Source: Tanypteryx hageni (lineage: Eukaryota > Arthropoda > Insecta > Odonata > Petaluridae). Taken from it: DNA of 64,000 nucleotides. Under the pieces are notes generated by a model. It did not search any database, was not told the origin of the DNA, and saw only the letters and a list, made by a program, of their open reading frames with translations. The stretch lies in assembly GCA_028673005.1 (NCBI GenBank), contig CM054118.1, forward strand, positions 9,137,082-9,201,081, given 5' to 3'. The position numbers were made by a program, and so were the translations under genes. Shown here piece after piece: positions 36,301-48,300 of the stretch (position 1 is the first letter of the stretch; the number at the start of each line of letters is the position of its first letter).

Positions 36301-39300
36301 GTATTATGGAGTCTTGAATTAACTTGGCGTCGGTATTGAAAAAGTTTTTAATTTACCATGGAAAACGAAAATATGCAAAAACGAAAATCATACACTTCGC
36401 AGTTTAAATTAGAAGTCGTAAAATTCGCTATAGAAAAAGGAAATCGTGAGGCTGGAAGAAAGTTTAAAGTAGGGGAATCAAGTGTATGAGAATGGCGTAA
36501 AGACGAATTGGTGCTGAAAAAGTTGCATCGGAAAAAACGAGCAATGCGTTTTAGAAAATGCTTTTGGCCAGAACTCGAGGAAGAACTGTATGAGTGGGTG
36601 ATACGAGAAAGGCATTAGGATTTCAACAACAAGGGTCTTATTGCAAGCGAAATGCATTGCTCAAGAGATGGACATCGTGGGCTTCAAAGTGTATCCTTCC
36701 TGGGGATTCCGTTTCATGAGGAGGAACAATTTATTTTATTTTCCTTTGTATAATGCGCATGATGTTTTTTCCCGATTTTTATATTTTTTGTATAGATAAC
36801 GCGCGCGTTATAGACCAGAAAATACGGTATTTTCGTCGCGGCCCTATACTTGCTGCTGCAGTTAGGGAAAAGAAATCTCAACGCTTTCCTGTTCTACCAT
36901 TATCTACCAAATGCAAAGCAGAAAGCTGTAGGCGTACCTGAATTTGTTGCGGTCAGGTGAAGGAAGTGGAAAAGCCTTCTATTATAACTTCATATAATAA
37001 ATTCGTGGGGGGAATAGATACATTGGATATGATGTTATACACTTACCTTGACGAACGACGCACTGTAAAATATTGGGAAAAAATCTGCTTCAATATTTTT
37101 TCCCTTATGGTACTCAATAGCTATGTCATTTACAAAGAAAATCTCCCCTCAATGAAAAAGCCAGTATCTCGTTTATCATTCAATATAAGCATTATTGAAG
37201 AACTTGAAAAGGAGTGGTTTCAAGAGAAAAACAACAGACCTGGGACATCAGAGGAATCAGTAATAGAGGGCAATAAGCTGCTGAAAAAATTACCTCCGAG
37301 GAAGGAGGACTGCTGTGTGTGTAGTAGAAGAGAAAAAAATAACAAAGGAAAAAGGGTCCATACAGTGTGTGCAAAGTGTGATAAAGGCCTTCATGGTATA
37401 TGCTTCCCGGAACATAAGTGTACGGGCTGAGTGGGGGAAGAGTTACGTGCAGCGATTTATAAAAATAACAAATAAAGCCTCAATAAATGTAGCTATTAAC
37501 TCAGAAATATAGTTCCAGCTAGAAAATTAATTGTTCTAACGAATATAAACAACATAATCAAACATGCTTATTGTGTAAGTGCATAAAATATTGTTTAAAT
37601 AAAGTTTTTTTAAATTTTTATTAAAAATGTCAACAAATGTAATTTTTATTTCTTTTACTAAACCTGGAATCAACCCAAAATATTTTTATTTCACCTTCTA
37701 AGAAATATTAGGAATGATTTTAAAAAGTTACGTTTGGGAAATTTAAATTAAAATCACTGGAATTTTTTTTACTTAAAAACTGCATTTTCGCTAAAAATGG
37801 CATCGCATTTTCCAAACACCTCTCGAAATTGGCTAGCAATAAAAGGGTTAAAATCACTAGTACTCGAATATAATGTGGGAGCTACTTTTAAAATTTCATT
37901 TCTTTGAAAAAACATCGCATTATACAGGGTGTCCCAAAATTAACGCCTAATAATTCTTGGATAAAAATTGAGACGAAAATACTCTTGGGTAAAATTTCCG
38001 CAGATGCATATTTTTCCAGAAAAATGCATTCAAAGTTGAATGATATGACAACACTGTGCGAGAAATGATTTCACCTCTTTTGTTTCAGTTTCCATCGATA
38101 AAGCTTCTTTTCCTTTTATTTTTTGATTTATTTTTATCCTGGTAGAGTTGATAAGAAAAGTGCATCGAATCGTAAATGTAATTTATTAATTTATTTTGTA
38201 TTACAATAATTGTTCAAAATGTCTCCCATTGGCATTAAGACATACTACTGCCGAATAATTTCTCCCTGAAGACATTCCAACATGTCAGAAGTAACTGTTG
38301 TAATGCCTGCATGGAGATGTGCTACCAGATCAGGAGCATCCGCCATCTGCTCAGTATTGTAGATCACCGACCTTAGGTGACCCCAAAGGAAGAAATCCAG
38401 AGGGTTTTAGGTCTTGAAAAGATGTTGCATGTGACGTGAGGATTTTTCAGAGCCCAGAGATGGGCAAATATGTCTCTAATGCAATCAATAACAAAATCTA
38501 TATATTAAGCATCAGTGCATCAGAAAATAACAATGACACTTCACATCTGTCGTATGCGAAGGTCATGGGTCACCCCACGGTGACGATATACCATTACCTT
38601 TTGTGCACGAATGGTTATTGGAGAAAAATGATCCATGGCCTGTTAACTACATTATTGAAATTTCATTACAAGTAATTAGTTCCTTTTTTGTTGCAAATAT
38701 TGCCTAAAACATTAAAATTGAAAAACTACAAGTATCTAATATAAGCAATTGTTGGAAAACCTAATTTGAAAAGAAGATTTGGATAGAAAATATTATTTCT
38801 GTGCAATCTTACCATACTGCCATCTCTTGGCAGTAAAAGGAACTGGTATAACTTTAAATGCGGGACTGTCTGAGATAGTTTAAGTGTTCCTCACCAGGAG
38901 TCACTGTAGTATTTTGAAATGTATTCCTATAAGGTATACTAGACATACTAGATTTCCAATGCATTACATTAATGTCATAAAAACATTAAAATAAAAAAGT
39001 ATGAATATCTAATAGCAACCTTTGTCGCAAAACATAATTTGAACAGAAATTTCTGAGAGAAAATATTTATATTACTGCCATCTCTTGGCCATATAAGGAA
39101 CTGATCAAACCTTTAATGGGGGTCCATTAAAGATAGTTGATACGTTCTCTGCCAGAAGGCTCTGTAGAAATTTGGAATACATTTCTAAAAATATAGCCAC
39201 CCATATTCATGATTTCCACTGCATTAATTTATCATGACGGGTGGAAGTAAACACATATTTTATTGATGCTGCAAGCAGGGCTGCAATAAGCAGATTGCAA

Positions 39301-42300
39301 GACATGATATGAATTTGTAATTGCCCTAAAAGGGCAGATGAAAACATACTCTTTACTTTCCCACTTACCTCTGAACTTGTGTCACTTCCATCCTGCAAAC
39401 ATTCTTCCTCCACATCTCTCTCCGTTGATCTCTCAACACTCACAGCCACACATTCATTCTAGCAGAAAATGATTTGGAAAAAAATACTGTGTTTAGTGAT
39501 TCTATTTCTTTCTAAAACTTTGTGTGTAACTTCTTCACCCCTTCATCTTAACAAACAGAAGATTTGCAAAACTTGATTAACCACTTCCCTGATGCACCCC
39601 AGTTATCTCGGGCAACAAAGCCGTGAAAATTCTGACGTGCCCGAGTTAACTCGGGCAATGCCTACATTTCCTGTTCAAGCAGATCACACCCGAGTTTCTC
39701 ATTGTTTGCGAGTATTTCGTATTTCCGTCGACAGAGGACATACAAGGATTCAATTTTGATGGTTGCTGGCGGTTTTTTCAAATGATATCTTTGTATTTTT
39801 TACGTAAATAAAAGGAATAACGTTTTCACGTATTGTTAGTAAAATTCTAACTTATTATTTTTAAAACATCGCTAGTAAGGAGGGAAAACGTTCCTGAATC
39901 TCTTTTATCCTTTTTTTGTATAATATGTGCACTGTAAAGACATGTAGTGGGGTGATTTATGTCCATTGTTTCTTACGTTCGTCCGTCATTTTGTCCATAT
40001 GTTTCAACTCGAGAACCAATAATTATATTTTTATGAAATTTTATATTTTCAAGTTTGGCATAAATATCTCCAGGAATTACGATTTTGGTTGAATTCGGAC
40101 AATAATTACGACCTCTTGACAGGAAGAGCTATGCATTTTACAAGATATTCGAATTCGAAAAAGAATTTTTTGAAAAATATTTGAGGAACCGCTTGACGTA
40201 GTTTTTGCAAAATTTGGAATTACAGTAGAACCTCCCATTAACGAATGTCAAGGGACCCAATTTTTCACCTGTTCGTTAATCAGGAGTTCGTTGCTCGGAG
40301 GGTATTGCGGCACTGCATACCTTAAGAGGCTGTTAGATTATTCGCAGGGAGCACGACTATCTGACTCCTCGGCGCGGCTGAAAGCGATCTGGTTTCGGCC
40401 CGAAGGATAAGTCAAAGATGCCGCAAAAGACATTGAAAATAATCTGCCAGGTAACATTTCCCGTATCTAAATGACAAATTCCGTACATTTAAATTTCCCC
40501 TACAATTCCCGTATTGTTTGCCACCATGTTTTAAGAAGAAACTATGTAAAAACCTTTACTGAAATGCAGCGATGATGCCTTTTCTCAACAAAACGTTACG
40601 TTAGAATTTACGCATAATTCGCAGGAATATTGATGTTCAATGTGTTACCTTTACGTTTTGTAGAAACTTGGAGCTAACATCCAGATCTTATAATAAAATA
40701 TGGCTGCGATCTAATTTGGCGACTCCATCCTCAGCAATATGACTCTGGTCCTATCAACTAGATTCAGGACGCAGACAATAATTTGAGAAAATCTTTTAAA
40801 AATAATTTTTATTTTTAAAACAAAAAAATCATTTTTTTTTGTAAAAAACGAATCAATCGTCTTTTGCTTTAAATTATTTCTTCCCTCTCGAAGAACCGCC
40901 CTTTCCACTTCCCTGGATGTGCTCATGGCATTCTTGGAGCATCCCTCAGCAGAGAGTAAGAATGCTTCTATCTTGTCTAAAGCAGCACTCACTTCACGGA
41001 ACTTGGGTCTCACAACCTCCTCCTCATTGTCATCTTCAGTATCCATGGAGGTTATTCCCGCTCCTTCCCCCTCCTCGCTTTCAACTCCCGCTCTTTCGTC
41101 CCCCTCGCTTTCAACGGAACACGTCATTAGATTTTCGTCCACATCAACGAAGTCATCGAAAGATATGCTTCGTATAGCAAACCTATCCTGCAGTTCTTCC
41201 CAATATTCATCCTCTGGGGCCACTCCTTCTTCACTATCGGATTCCGCTTGGCAAAATCCTGCCTTAGCGAAACAATTTTTGATTGCCGAAGGTAAAACGG
41301 TATCCCAGCAAAGGCAGAGATGCTGCATGGCCTGCAGAAGATTTCATTTAAGGCGAGTTGGGTTACTGCAATCATCCATCCTGCGCATTAAATACTGCAC
41401 CAATTGGCGCTGGTACGCCCTCTTTACCTGGGATATGACCCCCTGGTCCAGCGGCTGTAACCGGCTTGAGCAGTTGGCCGGGAGGAAAATCACCCTCACA
41501 TTTTTTAAATTAATCCCCTCCAAATTATGGGCTGTGCAACGATCGAGGAAGAGCAGAATCTTTCTGTTGTCCTCCCATTTGCACATCAACCCCGACAAGC
41601 CACTCCCGAGATATGACGGCCGTCATCCAAGAATTCCTGTTGTTGTAGTAGGGCCATGGAAGTCGCCTAACATTTGTAAAACAACGGGATTTCCCAAATT
41701 TCCCGATTACAAGCGGTGGTAACTTCACCGACCCGTCGCTGTTGGCGCAAAACAGCACCGTAAATCTTTCTTTGCTCATCTTCCCCTGTGGCAATATTCT
41801 CCCTTCACATTTAGGGTGCGGTCAGGCAGCAGATTGTAAAAAATCCCGCCTCGTCTGCGTTAAAAATGTCTTTTGGCTGGTAATAACCCATTAATCTCGG
41901 CAACCTTTCCCTCCAACTCTCTTCAATCCCAGGATCAACAGCTGCCTCCTCCCCAGAAATTTTTAAAGTGGCCAAGTTCCACCTCTTTTTAAACTTATGT
42001 AGCCACCCGTTGGAAGCTTTGAAATCTTCAATTCCCAAACGAAGGGCTATTTCCCTTGCCTTCTCCTGTAGGGGGGGCCCTGAGATGGGAATTAGTTTTG
42101 TTCGTGCTTGGGACAACCAATTAAAAACCCTCTGATCTAGCTCATCGCTAACTCCAGTCCGGACTCGTTTTCTGGCAGGATCTAACTGCTGAGCGTTGAT
42201 GATCTCATTCCGTTGCTTAATAATTGTAGACAAAGTAGAAGCCGGAATGTTAAATCGGCGAGCGACTTCTGCCTTCTTCCTTCCCCGGTAAACAGCTTCT

Positions 42301-45300
42301 AATATTTCTATTTTTTGTTGGACAGAAAGCTGTCGCCGCTTGGAACCACAATTAGTGGACATGGCCTCTATAATTATGAATAAATAAAAGTTAATATTCC
42401 ACAAAAATGACACTTAATAGTTCAAATCATAATAAATACATAAATAACAATACATGAGAAATTTCGCAACAGCGTAATTACCATCAATTATTTTCAATGA
42501 AAATAACGGGAGTATACAAGCAAAACTTTTAGAACGTAAATAAAACAAAATTTTTAATAAGTGATGCTGTAAAAGAAGGGACCTAGAATTAAAGTTAGCC
42601 CTCCATTCAGGAGCAGTCTGAGGTACTGTACGTTAATGTTCATTGAAATATTTACTAAATACATTTTAATTTATTCATTGCTCCGTAAAAATTATTGATA
42701 ATGAAGAATTAAAAGGAATGCTATCGAGATTCTAGCCTGTTCCTCTATATAAATTGGTATCCAATATTTATTCACTTGCAAGTAAAGCATAGATAAATGA
42801 TTGGAATAGTGCCTCCAAAACTTCGGCGCTCCGGGTAGCTGCCTGGCTCGCCCGTAGCTCGGGCCAGCCCTGCCTCCATTTATGCGACAGTTGTTCCCTT
42901 CCCTTCTCCTCCCACCCCAGATCTATGCTGAGCGTCACCTGACTCATTTTGTTTACCGTTGTTTACAGATGACCTTTCTCCTCCTCTTCCCCCACTTCGT
43001 CATCCTAATCAAGCATCACGATTCATTCATCCGCTCCGTACTCTCTCACGCTACCCCCAAAAGAAGAAACTCACAATCCAATACTACCCAACCCAACCCT
43101 TATGCAAAAGAAGGTTGGCAACAAGGAGCAAATGAAAATAGTAAACTTAAAATCTATAAACCACCCTAGGAACACCAATAAAAAATTATTTGGTCTTTCT
43201 ATCGTAAGCTTTGATGCGAAAAAATTATTCTCGTAAGAGCGAAAAATTAGCTCATTAAATGAAAAACTAGCATGTAAAAGCCTATCTCATATAAGCCAAA
43301 ACTCGTAACGCGATTGCTCGTATAGCGAAGGATAAGTGTACTATTAAATTTAATATTATCATGTTCACATCACAAGCAAACATAGCCATGTTGGCTGACC
43401 GGTTACAAACTAACATCTACATGATGATAGCAGGGGATGAAATGAAATGAAAGTTAAGAGCTGAAATTTAGTCTTGTACTGCAGCGGTTTTTCTCGCAAA
43501 AAGCGTCGCCTTAACAAGACTACCACTGCCTCGAATATCTCAGGCGTAGTTGCTTCTATTGCAACGGCTTTCGTTAAGTAACCTTTAAACATTACAACTC
43601 ATATTTTTATAATGGTGTTTAATATTAAACTATTGGTCTACAGGCAATATTATCATGACTACTTCATACACAAGCATATATATGCTGATGAGTGACAAAC
43701 TAAACCTTGAAAAGTGAATAGCTGAAATTTCGTATTTTCAAGCTATTATCGGACCGCAACAGAATATCTCCAGCATAGATGCTTTTCTTGTAATGCAACG
43801 ACTGTTCGCTCAATGTCACCTTTCCTTCAAATCACAATCTCCACTAAGCACAATGTTACCTTTCACTTTATTCATACAGAAGTGCGGAGAAACGTCATTA
43901 CAAGGGTGCTATGATTGGATTACTGAAAGCTCAATTCTAATTGGCCCTTGGTATTTCCAACCCATGCGTATGAGAAAAATATGCATCCGGCGAGCAAAAT
44001 TTCGTTCTCAAGAGGTCAACATAAACGGAAGGGGCCGTTTCACCTGTTCGTTGCTCGGAGGTTTTCGTAGTGCAGGAGTTCGTACTAAAGAGGTCGCAAT
44101 GTATGCTTTTTAATACAAGGTTGACGGGACCGCCGTCATTTGTTCGTAAATCGGAGGTATTCGCAGTAAAGGAGTTCGTTAGGAGGAGGTTTTACTGTAG
44201 ATAGCTATAGTGAAATCTGTAGTTATGTTCACTCACAAATGTATGTAATTTTATGATCAAGTCCATTATTCCATACATTTCTCTCTCAGGGCCCCTTTCA
44301 GCTCCTGGTTTTTCCAATGCTTTCTCCCCTCCACCTCCTACTTTCCCTTTTACAACCATAGTCTTTATAACGCCGCTCCAGAAGGAATGTCCCCTTCCCC
44401 AACCTCCTACCCCGTAGTGCCATGTGTTGACCACTTTTCCCTTTCCCCTTCCAAAATCAAACCTGGCCTTCCCCGTCATATTTGGGGTTTTCCCTCAACC
44501 CCTCTCTTAGGCCAAGGCGCCGCAGGAGGTGCAGGCATCGCACTTTTGCGACCGCTGCATACTTTCAAATGGACAGCTGTGTTAGTTATTCATGCCGCAA
44601 AAAGATTTTTTTTCATTTGGTAGAACTGTCCCTGTGGAATTCTTTCATTCTTTACCGAAAGACTGGTGGCACAAAAGTGCATTTAGACTATAGACTTGAT
44701 TTGATTGAGCAAATAATCGAGGCCTACCACTCTAGTGTAGTTTCCCCGAGAGTGGGTAGGCCACCCGCAACGCCACATCCTCACCGCCTCACTGAGAGGC
44801 ACTTCCCCGAGACAATCCCTCCTACGGAAAATAAGACGAACCCCACAAAGCAGTGCTTTTCGTGTTACCGCAAACGAGATGCCAGAGGGAAAAAAATAAG
44901 AAAGGAAAGCAGGTATTATTGCCCCCAGTGTGAAGTGCCTCTCTGTGTTACTCCTTGCTTCAGAATTTACCATACGGCAACAAATATTTGAGAAAACGTT
45001 CTGGAGTGTAATAAATGTATCACGAGTTTTTCGTATTTTTTAAAAATAATTTTTTTCAAAAACTAGTTTTTTATTTTGATAATGAAATGAAAAGGTGCTT
45101 ACTATAGAGAAATTACCTGAAAATAATTAAAAATAATGAGTCAAATAATATGTTAAATATAACTTTTAGAGCAGAAATGATTACGTTTCTTTATTTAACT
45201 ACTTGAAAGTATTAAAAAAATGTGGTTTTTTTAGACCAACTACTGAAAAAAAAATCGTCAGGGAAGCGGTTAAAAACTAAATCCACATGAGAAGGCTTAA

Positions 45301-48300
45301 CTTAGTGGAAAGATACCATAACAGCATCAAAACACTTTTTGTAATTTCCACTGAAAATACTTTCTTGACCGGTTTTTGCATTTCACAGAATTATAAAGTA
45401 ACGAAAGCTTAATAGATCAAAAATTAAATTTTTGAGCCATTCCGCTCTCAATAATCCGGCACTCTCGTTATTACAGCACTTTTTTGTAAGGACATCGCGA
45501 AGATGGAAATACTGTCGCGTTGCATGAGAACTGAGGACATTGAACCAAGTTTGAAGTACACAGGCCATGTAAATTTCTTCTGCATAATGGAAAAATTAAA
45601 CAAAAAGTTTTAAATTTGTATTTATGTTTAACTAATCATTGAGAACCACAGTGTAGAGAACTATACTAGGGAGCTCGAATGAAGACGGGTGTCAACTGGA
45701 TGTGCAGTACTGTCTTGTGGTGTTCTAAAATGGAGGGCGAAGGAAGTAATGCAAGGTTTTAAGATCAATGGGAGATGTCAGCCGCCTAGACTCTCCGCTA
45801 CCATACGTACGTACGTACGTACCATACGTACCTTCGCACACACCAAACTACCGTACATACTCGCATAATTTGTAACTTTTTGAGACCTATTTTTTAGCCA
45901 AAAATTAGGGAGTTGCAAATTACATGAGTTATGTTTTTGAAACAGTGAAATCATCTCTTGTTCTGAATATAATTCTAAGCGTAGCCTTACCCATAACCTT
46001 GATATGAGGCCTTGCCTCACTAACTTCCAATTTTTAAGTAACTTATTATTATGGAAGTAGATTTAATAAAGTTCTCATATAACCTTATTTAATCTTTCAA
46101 CCTCCATTATGAAAAGAAAAATAAATATCCACAAAATTACCAATAATTCATAAAATAAATGTAAGAATAAATGTTTATTTACATGCAAAGATCTCTGTAA
46201 AATCAGGTAGCCGTTCCCGCAACACATTCTAACATTTACTGTATTAGACCGTGTTGCCAACTGTAAATTTTTTAACCAAATAATATGAGTAAATGAATTT
46301 TTAAAAAGAAATGAGAGGAGCAAGGTAGAAACCATCTATGGCAACATTATTGTGTTACGATTGTACGATAGTTAAAGATGCGCTAGTAGGCAGGCATTTG
46401 TTTGGCTCTTAGCTGTTCCCGCAACAACATTCTTAAAACATTTCTGACTAGTGAGCTACGAACTGTGATAATTACAGTTACTTACTCATTTTCTCTTCTT
46501 TAACATGTAAATAGAGCTAATTAAAAGGAATTTTTTCAATTAGAAGTACAGGTATACATTTGAATGCTTTCTCTTTACTTTCATGAAGATAGAAATCATA
46601 TGGAAACAAACTAAAGAAAATGCTCTAAATTTTAGGGGAACTGAAGGTTGCACTACCAGAATTCAAAAATTTCAACTCGCACATTACATGATATATAAGA
46701 TGAAAAATAAAGGGTCACAAATTCTGCGGGATCGCAAAATACTCAAGTACATAAGGTACGTACTTTACATTCCAAGCATAATGTGATATTTATGCACTTT
46801 CAATTCTTTTTGTTTGTGGCTTACGGAAAGTTTATGCAAGTCGGGGAGTGGCAGTACATTAGCCTTTATGAGAAAAATTCCCTTGCTTAATACGGTTTCA
46901 GTAAGTACTGTTTTTAAGCACCCAATTAAGAGCACTAAGTAAGGGATGCCTGTACAATTACTCGAGTATTCTTCCCCACAATGGTGGTACAAATATACCT
47001 TCTGGCTTGTATCTTTGTCCTTTTCCCTCAGTTCCTCTGCCTCCCTTTGCGTCTTCTGCTGCTGCTCTCCAATGTTCGACCTTGTGTCTCTCTTCCTCTT
47101 TCGCAAGCTCCTTGAGCTAGGCACAGGCATCTCATCTGATGATGGATTCTCCACTATGGTTTCGACTGTGACTTCACAAGTCTATACAAAATGAAAAAGG
47201 ACAAGTTATTTTACAAAAGATTCCTAATTATCAAATTTTAAAACATTATCCTGAAAACATTATGGCAGGCATGTCCAACTAGTGACTCGTGGGCTGCATA
47301 GGGTCCTCTCTCTGCCATACTGCAGCCCAAAGTTTTTCTTTACTAAATAGTATGATATTTTATATAAACTAATGGTACCCGCAAAAACTTCTGCGAAGTC
47401 AGTCAGAAATCTGCATGTTTAAAAGTAATAATAGCCCATTTCTCTATACACAATTAGACAACTGACGTTTTGAATTTCATGCTTGTTTTATAATTTATAT
47501 GTGCAATTTTAAATGCTTCTCCTTATGAAAAAGGTCACATTCCAGCATTGAAATAAAGAAAGCTTTTTTGTTTGGCCAATTGTTGAAAATGCCCATAGCC
47601 CACATGGAATTTACTGAATAATAATAATCTGTAATTATTAACGTTGCAATTTATTAAGATTGACCTTGCTAAAACTATAATTTTGATGCTTCATAAAAAG
47701 CACAGAGCAAATAACGCAATTCTTTCGTCTATTTGAAGGCTTAATAGAGGCTAATTCAATCGGAAGCAACAATGTGGGTCGCCTTGGCAACACCCAGAAG
47801 GAGTATGAAAAAGCCATAAAATTTCGAAAAGAAATGCGAGTTTCTGACAAATTATTCCATGTAACATCAAAACATCGCAAGAATAAGATATTTTATAGTT
47901 TTAGCCACCAAAGAAAGAAATAAACCTTGCAACTTGAAAAATGGAAATTCCTTTGTAAACATATGGAAAAATATAATCGTCTCCCGGAGTCGAATCCGGG
48001 ACACTTCCGTAAACTAAAATAGTTTTCCCAGGGTCTCCTAGTTGGCAGAAAGAAAATGGCATTTACAGCACTTCTCTATGACAAACTGTTCAAGAGATGA
48101 AAGGGGGGACGGATTGACAGAGACATAGTACTAGTAGATGGACTAGTAGAAGGTGCTTGCATTCTGCAAGCATATCATCTCACCTTGAAAAAACAATCAT
48201 TTTTCAAAGAGATATTACATCATTACAATTATTTTTTTTTATTCTAAAGATTTCACCTCAGCAGCAATTTTCATTTTTCCCTTATGTAAAAATAATAAAT

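Larger units (their letters stand above)
34942..37430 (+). pseudogene. piggyBac transposase, interrupted
   Basis: An acidic N-terminus starts at ATG 34942 (MSKHLKNEDIEDVIFEFDF) with Ser/Asp-rich stretches, then the DDE_Tnp_1_7 domain. Catalytic Asp motifs are SVDESLVG, IFMDNFFMS and GGIDTLDMM (piggyBac DDD triad). The C-terminal Cys-rich domain (CCVCSRREK ... CAKCDKGLHGICF) binds the element's ends. Breaks are a frameshift at about 35538, another near 36060, the pogo insertion after GVGEQK, and a stop near 36940. Coding resumes directly after the insertion (YFRRGPILAAAVREKKS). The domains are all present but the frame is not continuous. Confidence 0.88.
34585..37851 (+). mobile_element. piggyBac element 1 (3.27 kb including a nested pogo element)
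   Basis: Bounded by TTAA at 34585-34588 and 37848-37851. Terminal repeats are CCCTCTTACTGC (left) and CCCTTTTATTGC (right, read inward). Just inside the left end two near-complementary segments, GGTCGATCTATCGGCCC and GGGCCGATTCATCGACC, form a subterminal palindrome. Without the 715-bp insertion at 36113 the element is about 2.55 kb, the usual piggyBac size. Confidence 0.9.
39577..45273 (+). mobile_element. piggyBac element 2 (5.7 kb including nested Tigger 1)
   Basis: TTAA at 39577-39580 and 45270-45273. Terminal repeats are CCACTTCCCTGATG (left) and CCGCTTCCCTGACG (right, read inward). Left subterminal copies of GTTATCTCGGGCAA and GAGTTAACTCGGGCAA form a palindrome. Subtracting Tigger 1 leaves about 1.7 kb, so the piggyBac is internally deleted. 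Confidence 0.85.

Noticed and set aside
42785..42869. A hAT-type right end ending CGGGCCAGCCCTG inside Tigger 1
   Set aside because: No matching left end or 8-bp duplication found; kept only as a hint that 42.4-44.2 kb has further insertions.
45383..45568. Minus-strand frame with NESAGLLRAEWLKN as a transposase fragment
   Set aside because: Too short and no diagnostic motif; could not be assigned to a family.
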